Of a stretch of 38,058 nucleotides of DNA, positions 31,793-38,058 are shown one piece after another. The notes beneath the pieces were generated by a model, which worked only from the letters and a program-made list of their open reading frames with translations, had not been told where the DNA came from and did not search any database. Source of the stretch: an uncultured Bacteroides sp. GTDB lineage: Bacteria > Bacteroidota > Bacteroidia > Bacteroidales > Bacteroidaceae. Position 1 is the stretch's first letter; each line of letters begins with the position of its first letter. A program made the translations under genes and the position numbers. Where the stretch lies: contig NZ_CAJLKP010000061.1 of the NCBI RefSeq assembly GCF_905207245.1, positions 1 to 38,058 on the forward strand. The letters run 5' to 3'.

Positions 31793-33673
31793 TCAGTTAT
31801 CGGCATACTGCAGACAACTCACCGTACCGTCCATTGTCATAACAACCAACTTTCCTTTCCCTGCATTTATCAGGGAAGTGATGGCCGAATGAGAAACCTT
31901 GTGAGACCACGCGATGCCACTTCCGTCTGTCTTCACCGCATGGAGTACCCCAAACTCAGTAGGAATGAATACCAGACGTTCCGTCGTTTCCATCCGGGTA
32001 GGAATAAAGTTACTCTCGTATGGCATCAGTGTATTCCAGAGAGTAGTATACTTGCCATTAGAAATATCCACAGCAGTAATGTTATTCTTGATTCCTTTCA
32101 CATACATGGTTCTTCCGTCCGGTGAGAAGCCGAGAGATTCCCGTCCTTTAGCTTCATCCGAAGCCCAGAGAATTTCTCCGTTTTTGGGTTGAAATGCCCG
32201 GATGAAATAATCGGAACTGAGGACAATGACCTGTTCGGCTTTCTTGTTTTGTTCGGCATAAGGCAGCACTACAGGCCAGCAGGCACCCGGCGAAAAATAT
32301 CTGCCCCGTTTAGTGTCGAATTCCCAGACCTTCTTTCCACTCTTCCGGTCGATGGCATAGAACATGGCTCCCCAGGTTCCTATGTATACACGCTCCCTAT
32401 CTACGGCGGGGCGTGCTTCTATATACCCCTGCAAGCCATCACAAGTCCAGTTCACAGTGCCGTCCGCCAGCTTTAGTGAGTAGAACTTGCCGTTACTGCT
32501 GCCGATGTAGATGGTTTCGTCAGCAACGACAGGACAGGCTACGATGGGATAGTTGGTGTTATGCCTCCAGCGTACAGTACCTTTCTTTTTGTCCAGCGCA
32601 TAGATGAAACCGTCACAGGAAGAAACGATGACGAGTTTCGGAGTGATGAAAGGAGCGGAGAAAATTTTATTTCCGGTGGTGTAGGTCCATAAGGTTTTTC
32701 CGTTGGTGGCATTGAGCGCATGAACCACGCCTGCGGTATTGGTATAAATGTACAGATTGCCGTCAATGCTGGCTTGCGAGGCCACGTCAGTCACATCTTT
32801 GAGTTTCCATACCTCGCCGACCGAGGGATAAGTAGCGTTGATAGCAAAATCAGGGCGATAGTAAACCGTATCCTTTTTCTCGTTCAAAGGTGCCAGGTGA
32901 ATAGTATTCCAGGCCGGTAGGGTTTCGGTCTTGATGATGCGTTCGCGGAATTCCAGTTTGTCGCCGCGCAGGGTAACGAGATTATATCCGCCTATCGGGT
33001 CTTGCCTCCTCAGTGAGGAACGGCCTATGACGGCGGGAATACCTTCGGCATCATAAGGATGGTTCGCATGCAGATGTCCGCCAAGTATGGCCTGAATGTT
33101 GCGGGTTTTGAGAATATCCACTACCTCGTACCAGTTGCTCAAATCCTGATTGATAGGAAAATGATTGATGAAAACAACAGGCTGCTCCGGGGGAGTGGCG
33201 CGCACAATGGAATCGAGCCACAGTATCTCTTCACGCGGAATGTGCGGCGGTCCCATGCGGAGGCTTGGCCCGGCACCACAGCCAATGAAGCGTACTCCTT
33301 GCCAGTCATGGCAAAAGTGGGATGCCCGAAAAATCTTATCGAACATGGTACAGCCATTTTCACTCCAATTCACGTCATGGTTGCCGGGAAGCAGAAAATA
33401 AGGCTTACGGAAATTCTTCAGAATCTCCTGCAACAGATAGAATTCTTTCGTATCTCCAAATTCCGTCACATCGCCGCTGAGAATGGTGAAGTCCACATCC
33501 GGGTTGGCATTGATGTCTTCAATGGATTGCCGCAGGTCATCCTCGGCATAGGCGAAAGAATTGAGATGTACATCGCTGAGCCAGGCAAAAGTAAAGGCTC
33601 GCTCTTTGCCGTCTTGTCCGTAAGAGAGGACTGACAGCGCCATCACGCAGATGGCCAATAAAACTCTTTTCAT
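31793..33673 (-). CDS. Metallophosphoesterase fused to PQQ-type beta-propeller
   Basis: 626-aa exported protein (signal MKRVLLAICVMALSVLSYG, start at 33673; an upstream ATG at 33706 lies within the promoter box). Residues 25-230 hold the calcineurin-like phosphoesterase motifs in order: SDVHL (D34, H36), SGDV (D68), GNHD (97-100), NHFP (H171) and GGHLH (H200, H202). From about 290 to the end, propeller repeats of the PQQ/Pyrrolo-quinoline type recur: VHALNATNGKTLWTYTTG, IYALDKKKGTVRWRHNT, FYSLKLADGTVNWTCD, FYAIDRKSGKKVWEFDT. The propeller may bind a polymer or partner rather than the cofactor. It lies 45 bases after a CE15 esterase gene. The substrate is unknown. Confidence 0.88.
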   Translation of the reverse strand: MKRVLLAICVMALSVLSYGQDGKERAFTFAWLSDVHLNSFAYAEDDLRQSIEDINANPDVDFTILSGDVTEFGDTKEFYLLQEILKNFRKPYFLLPGNHDVNWSENGCTMFDKIFRASHFCHDWQGVRFIGCGAGPSLRMGPPHIPREEILWLDSIVRATPPEQPVVFINHFPINQDLSNWYEVVDILKTRNIQAILGGHLHANHPYDAEGIPAVIGRSSLRRQDPIGGYNLVTLRGDKLEFRERIIKTETLPAWNTIHLAPLNEKKDTVYYRPDFAINATYPSVGEVWKLKDVTDVASQASIDGNLYIYTNTAGVVHALNATNGKTLWTYTTGNKIFSAPFITPKLVIVSSCDGFIYALDKKKGTVRWRHNTNYPIVACPVVADETIYIGSSNGKFYSLKLADGTVNWTCDGLQGYIEARPAVDRERVYIGTWGAMFYAIDRKSGKKVWEFDTKRGRYFSPGACWPVVLPYAEQNKKAEQVIVLSSDYFIRAFQPKNGEILWASDEAKGRESLGFSPDGRTMYVKGIKNNITAVDISNGKYTTLWNTLMPYESNFIPTRMETTERLVFIPTEFGVLHAVKTDGSGIAWSHKVSHSAITSLINAGKGKLVVMTMDGTVSCLQYADN

Positions 33674-33679
33674 TAATTT

Positions 33680-33711
33680 GGGGGTATTAGTAAGTGTTAC
33701 CCCCAAAGATA
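33680..33711 (-). promoter_or_regulatory. Internal promoter with overlapping GC dyad
   Basis: On the minus strand TATCTTTG (33704-33711) is an exact -7 box. GGGGGTA (33680-33686) and TACCCCC (33698-33704) form a 7-bp dyad running from the end of the box across the predicted start, 6 bases before the ATG. It looks like an operator at the transcription start, allowing the phosphoesterase gene to be controlled separately from the CE15 gene. Confidence 0.5.
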
Positions 33712-33718
33712 AAGAGTT

Positions 33719-34933
33719 TTAGTGGTAAAACCAGCGTTCATAATCAACTTTTTCGTAAAGCGGTGCGATGGTGACTTCTGTATTCGCATCTTTCTTCCCA
33801 AGCAGGAATTTATCTACAAAAGCTTCAACTTCAGGAAATTGACTAGTGGGTAGCTGGCAATGTCCATGTCCGCCTATGATGGAGAAGCCCATCCGGTCGG
33901 CAATGCCGAAAGTTTCCCATACCTTACGGGCGGCACGGCAGGAGACGTAACCCGATTCGTCCGCCAACCATACATAGTCCGGATTGCCGAGAACCAGTAA
34001 TGCGCGTGGTGCTATCATGGCACATAGTTCATGATGGTCATACGGCAGTTTCGAAACATTTTCTTCTTTGTATTGGAACATGCTTTCCTTGAACCAGGCA
34101 TGGCTGGTTCTGCCCAGGGTTTCTACTTCGCCCAGGGTTTCGGAGACACGCCAGGCTGCTGCGCCACCGCCACCCGGTTCCTGAGCGATGGTGAGTGCGA
34201 TACGTTCGTCGAATGCCCCGGCAAAGAGAGCCATTTTTCCGGCAAAGGAACAACCGGATATGGCGAGGTGCTTGGTATCTATCTTGCTCTTTTTGCCTAC
34301 AATTTCCAGCCCGTCGATGATGCGGCTTACTCCCCATGACCAGGCGCAATAAGCCCCCATGTCCGTGCGGTCGGGATATAGTTTGTTGATGGGTTCGTTG
34401 CCTCGCTTTTGGGTGTGCGACATGACCTGTGTGAAGTTGAATGCAATTTGCGCTATGTTGCGACTTGTGAAGATGGTGGGAGGAAGGCTGCCTGTCCCCC
34501 TGCCTATTCCGATGATAGCGGGGAAGGGGCCTTTGCCTTCCGGATAAGTGATTTTTGCTTTAAGAGTGAGCGTTTGTCCGTTCACCGTTACATGTACTCT
34601 GAGGGTATCATCCGTTATGTCGGCGGTAATATCTTTTCGGGATACTACGGGCTTTTCGCCTATTTCATAATGTTCTATTTCGCGGGCTATCTCAGCACGG
34701 CGGCGGCTCCAGTCCTTGAAGTGAGTGGAACGGCCGCTTCCGTCGGACCATTGAAAAGGGTCGGTCAGCGTTTTGACTACCGGTAATTCGTCAATGCCCG
34801 GTAGTACGGGGGTGGGATTCTTCATTCCCGTATTTTCCACACTATAAACCAGGGGAATTTTCTGTGCGGATGTAGAAGTGCCCATACCCAGCAGAATAAT
34901 CAGTGCCAATAAATGTGTTTTCCTGTTTCTCAT
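33719..34933 (-). CDS. CE15 4-O-methyl-glucuronoyl esterase
   Basis: 404-aa exported alpha/beta hydrolase (signal to about residue 23, STSAQ). CE15 enzymes cut ester bonds between glucuronic acid on xylan and lignin alcohols. Their signatures are visible: the nucleophile motif SGCSFAGK (S229), the acidic residue in AQEPGGGG (E252), FNFTQVMSHTQKRG, DMGAYCAWSWGVSRIIDGLE, and the catalytic His in GGHGHCQ (H358). The nucleophile elbow differs slightly from the fungal GCSRxGK. Length is normal for bacterial single-domain CE15. Its promoter box is at 34968-34975. The link to the phosphoesterase gene downstream is positional only. Confidence 0.87.
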   Translation of the reverse strand: MRNRKTHLLALIILLGMGTSTSAQKIPLVYSVENTGMKNPTPVLPGIDELPVVKTLTDPFQWSDGSGRSTHFKDWSRRRAEIAREIEHYEIGEKPVVSRKDITADITDDTLRVHVTVNGQTLTLKAKITYPEGKGPFPAIIGIGRGTGSLPPTIFTSRNIAQIAFNFTQVMSHTQKRGNEPINKLYPDRTDMGAYCAWSWGVSRIIDGLEIVGKKSKIDTKHLAISGCSFAGKMALFAGAFDERIALTIAQEPGGGGAAAWRVSETLGEVETLGRTSHAWFKESMFQYKEENVSKLPYDHHELCAMIAPRALLVLGNPDYVWLADESGYVSCRAARKVWETFGIADRMGFSIIGGHGHCQLPTSQFPEVEAFVDKFLLGKKDANTEVTIAPLYEKVDYERWFYH

Positions 34934-34967
34934 GTTTCTATTTCTTTTAGAGGTTTACATCTATTGG

Positions 34968-34975
34968 CAAAGATA
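34968..34975 (-). promoter_or_regulatory. Bacteroides -7 box for the CE15 gene
   Basis: The minus strand reads TATCTTTG, an exact TAnnTTTG match, 34 bases before the start at 34933. Confidence 0.55.
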
Positions 34976-35148
34976 GGCGATGTTTCTTTTGCTTGGACGG
35001 GAGGGTGTTACAGATACTTTCCATGACGTTACATCATTTGAAAGAATACATTATTTTTTCTTTGATGTAGAAATGATTCTTGCAGGCATGTTTTATTTCG
35101 CCGCCTGCCTATCGGAATGTAGTTTATCAGGCACTTTTATTTCGTTAT

Positions 35149-35222
35149 ACTATAGTCTCCCTTGCGTCTAACTATAGTGTAACGCAAGGGAGACTATAGT
35201 TATCCTTGCGTATAACTATAGT
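35149..35222. repeat. 22-bp-periodic ACTATAGT array with 19-bp perfect inverted repeat
   Basis: The palindrome ACTATAGT begins at 35149, 35171, 35193 and 35215, exactly 22 bases apart. Between copies the spacers alternate: CTTGCGT in the first and third, ACGCAA or ACGAAC in the second and fourth. As a result 35149-35167 and 35182-35200 form a perfect 19-bp inverted repeat. It lies in the 362-base gap (34934-35295) after the GH144-type gene. The gap otherwise holds only the CE15 promoter and a small GCAGGC/GCCTGC repeat (35082-35108). No T-run follows, so it is more like an operator or extragenic repeat than a terminator. Confidence 0.75.
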
Positions 35223-35295
35223 GCAACGAACCGGGAGCAGGCAATGAGGAAAATCTTATTGGGCAATGAAAGAAGTCTAAACAGCATCCATAAGA

Positions 35296-36618
35296 TTACT
35301 TGAATCCCAACTTTTTTAATCCTGCCTGTATGTCAGGATGACTCATGAAGAGCTTCCACAGTAATCCGGTGCGGTAGTTTTCTATCATGACGGCTATTGG
35401 GCCTTGGTCGATGGCAAGGTAGCGTTGCGGATACCAGTTGTCCGTTTCACTGAAAGCATCATAGAACCCGTACGGGCCGAATGCCTTATCCCCCATTCCG
35501 TAAAGATGGTGCATAACTTCCAGTGAGTATTCCGGAGTATACACAATGGACGAAAGGGCGGCGGTGGGAGAGATGACTCCATAGTCACTCTGTTCATTCG
35601 GAGCGTGTGCGGCATATCCCTTGACGGAGTAGCTGGCAGTCAGGCCCCAGCAATTGGCACCAAAACCTTTCCAGCCTTTCGGATTGCGAATGCAATAAGC
35701 ACGGTTGATTAGGGTCAGGTTGCGCATTTCGTTGAAATAGCTGGTGCAGTATTCATCTTTCAGTTCCGTCGGGTTCAGTCCGAGGAAAGAGTAATGTGCC
35801 CAGAAGAGCGGACCGGCCTCGCAGCCCTGATAGCGCAGGTGGAGTTTGATGTCTTCTACTTTATGCGGTTCTACGATGGCGCCGTTCTCTGTCCAACCTT
35901 TATGATAAACAGTAGCAGGAATCCCATGTGTAGGTGAGGCGGCTGCAAGGATGTACATGATGAGGCATTCATTGTAACCGTGTACGGGAAAGTTCATCTC
36001 CCAACCGTACTCGGGACTCCAATGCCAGTAGAGAACGTTCTGGTCGTTCTGGCGGTAGAAGTTCCAGTCCACATCGCGCCAAAGGGTGTCGATGCGTTTG
36101 GCAAGAACTTGTTCTGCGGCAGAACCGTTGATATAATACTGGTGCACGGCAAGAAGTCCTTGCATCAGAAAAGCAGTTTCCACCAGATCACCACCATTAT
36201 CTTTTTGTCCGAAAGGTTTTACTTTTCCGGTATCCCCGTACCACCAATGCGGATAAGCACCATAGAAGCGGTCGGCTTTTTCGAGGAATGAAACGATACG
36301 TTCCATGCGGGCGAGCCCCTCGGCACGGGTAACGTAACCGCGGTCGATGCCTGCAAGCACTGCCATAATACCGAAGCCACTGCCTCCGGTGGTAACAACA
36401 TTCTTGTCATTTTCGGGATAGACACCATCCATGTGGATACGTTCGCGTGCCAGTCCGCTATTGGGTTCGGCACCGTCCCAGAAGTAATTGAATGTTCTCC
36501 TTTGTACAGTGTCCATCAGAGCTTCGTCGCTTATACGATCCGGCTTTGCGCTCGGGCTTTTACATTGCGTAAAACACAGTAAAAGTGATAGTAACAATAA
36601 ACTATATCGTGTTCTCAT
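35296..36618 (-). CDS. Glucoamylase-like family lipoprotein (GH144-type, putative beta-1,2-glucanase)
   Basis: 440-aa lipoprotein (FTQC, C19; following KSPSAKPD is not acidic, so probably periplasmic). An (alpha/alpha)6-barrel enzyme is suggested by RRTFNYFWDGAEPNSGLARER, VTTGGSGFGIMAVLAGIDRGYVTR, HWWYGDTGKVKPFGQKDNGGDLVETAFLMQGLL and YNECLIMYILAAASPTHGIP. These belong to the Pfam Glycoamylase family that includes GH144 endo-beta-1,2-glucanases and sophorose-releasing enzymes. The exact linkage is inferred. It is the third gene of a minus-strand unit with a GH3 enzyme and a phosphatase-fold lipoprotein, 12 bases after the latter. Confidence 0.82.
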   Translation of the reverse strand: MRTRYSLLLLSLLLCFTQCKSPSAKPDRISDEALMDTVQRRTFNYFWDGAEPNSGLARERIHMDGVYPENDKNVVTTGGSGFGIMAVLAGIDRGYVTRAEGLARMERIVSFLEKADRFYGAYPHWWYGDTGKVKPFGQKDNGGDLVETAFLMQGLLAVHQYYINGSAAEQVLAKRIDTLWRDVDWNFYRQNDQNVLYWHWSPEYGWEMNFPVHGYNECLIMYILAAASPTHGIPATVYHKGWTENGAIVEPHKVEDIKLHLRYQGCEAGPLFWAHYSFLGLNPTELKDEYCTSYFNEMRNLTLINRAYCIRNPKGWKGFGANCWGLTASYSVKGYAAHAPNEQSDYGVISPTAALSSIVYTPEYSLEVMHHLYGMGDKAFGPYGFYDAFSETDNWYPQRYLAIDQGPIAVMIENYRTGLLWKLFMSHPDIQAGLKKLGFK

Positions 36619-36630
36619 GGGGATGATTTG

Positions 36631-37488
36631 TTAGAAGGTTAGTTTTACGAGCACGGGATAATGGTCGGATAAGAAACCATTGTCCGGCGTATCCTTAACG
36701 ACACGATAGCGGTCGATATTTGCTTCGTTGGTGGTGAAGACGTAGTCCAGCAATACACGTTTTTCCATTGGCAGGCGGCCGAAATCATGGAAAGTCCATG
36801 AGGGACCATAGGTCACAGTTGCCAGTTTTGCTGCATTCTTCATTTCGTTATCTTCCAATGTTTGTAGAGGCTCTTCGCCGGGAGTACAATTGAAGTCACC
36901 CGTGAGTATGGCGGGTGTGTGTGGGGCTATTTTCTTCATTTTATTCAGAATTAACCGGATACCTTCATTGCGGGCTGTTTTTCCGTCATTGTCCAGATGG
37001 GTGTTGAAGAAGGCAATTTTCTTACCGTTACTCTTTTCTTCCAATACGGCCCAGGTGGCGATGCGGTTATAAGATGCATCCCAGCCTTTTACACCGATGG
37101 TTTCAGGATGTTCGCTAAGGGCAAAGTTGCCGTACTCCACCAGTTTGAACCGCTCGGTATTGAAGAAAATCGGACAATATTCTCCGGCTTCTTTTCCGTC
37201 GTCACGTCCCACGCCAAGTGCAGTATATTGGGGAAGACCTTGTTTAAGGTCTTCCATCTGGTTGTGACATACTTCCTGCATACCCAACAAGTCCGGCTGG
37301 TAGTATGCAATCATCCGGCAGACATTATCCTTGCGGTACTTCCAGTTGTTGGCACTGTCCGAAGGTGCATCCAGCCGGATGTTAAAAGTCATGACGTCCA
37401 ATGGCTGTACGTTTGATACGGACGTTCCCTTGCAACCGCAGAGAAATAACAGCAGACTTGCTATGCCGATGTATGTTAGGTTTTTCAT
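36631..37488 (-). CDS. Endonuclease/exonuclease/phosphatase family lipoprotein
   Basis: 285-aa lipoprotein (LCGC, C19) with the full EEP catalytic set: VMTFNIRLD (N36), LLGMQEVC (E72), FFNTHLDN, ILTGDFNCTPG (Asp and Asn) and FLSDHYPVLVKL (Asp-His). These metal-dependent enzymes cleave phosphoesters in DNA, lipids or sugars. Export as a lipoprotein argues for an extracytoplasmic phosphate-containing substrate rather than chromosomal DNA. It sits between glycosidase genes, 7 bases after GH3 and 12 bases before the GH144-type gene. A phosphorylated or phosphoglycerol-substituted glucan could be the target, which is inference. Confidence 0.9.
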   Translation of the reverse strand: MKNLTYIGIASLLLFLCGCKGTSVSNVQPLDVMTFNIRLDAPSDSANNWKYRKDNVCRMIAYYQPDLLGMQEVCHNQMEDLKQGLPQYTALGVGRDDGKEAGEYCPIFFNTERFKLVEYGNFALSEHPETIGVKGWDASYNRIATWAVLEEKSNGKKIAFFNTHLDNDGKTARNEGIRLILNKMKKIAPHTPAILTGDFNCTPGEEPLQTLEDNEMKNAAKLATVTYGPSWTFHDFGRLPMEKRVLLDYVFTTNEANIDRYRVVKDTPDNGFLSDHYPVLVKLTF

Positions 37489-37495
37489 ATCTTTT

Positions 37496-38058
37496 TTATT
37501 TTAATGTCAGACGAGCTGTTTTTAGCACTTGGCTATTCCCTCCGACCATCAGGTCAAAGTCTCCCGGTTCGGCCACGTAGTTGAGGTCATAATCATAGAA
37601 GTGCAGCAGGTCCGGAGTGATTTTGAAAGATACCGTCTTGCTTTCACCCGCTTTGAGGAAAATCTTCTCAAAGCCTTTCAGTTCTTTGACCGGACGGGTA
37701 ATACTTCCTACCAAGTCGCGGATATAAAGCTGTACCACTTCCGCACCATCACGTTTTCCGGTATTGGTTATCGTAACTTTGGCGGTAACAGAACCATTCT
37801 GTTCCATGGTCGGCGCACTTAAAGAAATGTCGCTGTACTGGAATGTGGTGTACGACAAACCGTAGCCGAACGGATACAACGGGTCATTGTCTACATCCAG
37901 ATAGTTGGAACGGAACTTTTCGAACCATTTGCCTGCCGGCAACGGACGACCTGTATTCTTGTGAGCATAATAGATAGGTATCTGGCCTACATTCTTCGGG
38001 AATGTCATCGTCAGTTTACCGCTCGGATTAACATCACCGAACAATACATCGCCAATCG
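37496..38058 (-). CDS. GH3 beta-glucosidase, C-terminal part (cut by window edge)
   Basis: The frame is open to the end of the window, so the N-terminal catalytic part lies outside. What is visible reads IGDVLFGDVNPSGKLTMTFP, YPFGYGLSYTTFQYSD and then the C-terminal fibronectin-III-like domain (VTNTGKRDGAEVVQLYIRD, FDLMVGGNSQ). Both are hallmarks of GH3 beta-glucosidases. The ATG-less internal start near 38044 is not a real start. The adjacent GH144-type enzyme suggests it hydrolyses the released beta-linked disaccharides to glucose. Bacteroides thetaiotaomicron has a comparable GH3 for sophorose-type sugars. Confidence 0.9.
   Translation of the reverse strand, partial: IGDVLFGDVNPSGKLTMTFPKNVGQIPIYYAHKNTGRPLPAGKWFEKFRSNYLDVDNDPLYPFGYGLSYTTFQYSDISLSAPTMEQNGSVTAKVTITNTGKRDGAEVVQLYIRDLVGSITRPVKELKGFEKIFLKAGESKTVSFKITPDLLHFYDYDLNYVAEPGDFDLMVGGNSQVLKTARLTLK

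Noticed and set aside
35149..35222. CRISPR-like appearance of the regular repeats
   Set aside because: Repeat is only 8 bases, the spacers are related and alternate in orientation, and there are no cas genes.

Overview
The window looks like a Bacteroides chromosome (order Bacteroidales). The reasons are exact TAnnTTTG promoter boxes in front of many genes, lipoproteins with acidic residues after the lipobox cysteine, carbohydrate-active enzymes (GH3, GH28, CE15, a GH144-type enzyme), TPR/HTH membrane regulators, DUF3244, BACON and Omp28 families, and Bacteroides-style RF2. The species cannot be fixed from sequence reading alone.

Layout. Positions 1-12.7 kb hold ordinary genes, mostly as single units with their own promoters and terminators: an M20 deacylase (minus), a small beta-barrel OMP (minus), a long-chain acyl-CoA ligase (plus), a PA14-containing GH3 lipoprotein (plus), a GH28 pectinase (minus), an M16 protease lipoprotein (minus) and, divergent from it, prfB (plus). 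Positions 12.8-18.2 kb form an AT-rich accessory block, all on the minus strand: a membrane-spanning TPR-HTH regulator, a small DUF3244 secreted protein and two MACPF (perforin-like) lipoproteins. Ahead of the regulator lies a phased array of GTAC-core sites around a near-perfect 50-bp dyad, and the same CCGTAC core recurs as an 11-bp tandem repeat ahead of the DUF3244 gene. This is the best candidate for an undescribed system: a regulated pore-forming/antagonism locus, related by family to the Bacteroidales secreted antimicrobial proteins (BSAPs).

Positions 18.3-23.0 kb return to housekeeping style: a 45-residue membrane protein, a CYTH phosphohydrolase/cyclase, an MgtC/DUF4010 membrane protein and an 841-aa outer-membrane barrel receptor with a strong terminator. 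Then comes about 1.4 kb of AT-rich DNA without a convincing gene. Positions 24.5-31.7 kb hold a five-gene plus-strand operon: a large surface-type lipoprotein, a TlpA-like thioredoxin, a DUF6029-type barrel, an Omp28-like lipoprotein with CxxC and a BACON-M43 metalloprotease lipoprotein. It ends in a strong terminator. Three consecutive products carry close cysteine pairs, which suggests a redox-linked envelope system.

Positions 31.8-38.1 kb are on the minus strand: a metallophosphoesterase fused to a PQQ-type propeller, a CE15 glucuronoyl esterase, a 22-bp-periodic ACTATAGT repeat array, then a GH144-type glucanase, an endonuclease/exonuclease/phosphatase lipoprotein and the C-terminal part of a GH3 enzyme cut by the window edge. 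The last three are tightly spaced and probably belong to a beta-glucan (perhaps beta-1,2-glucan) utilisation operon that continues outside the window.
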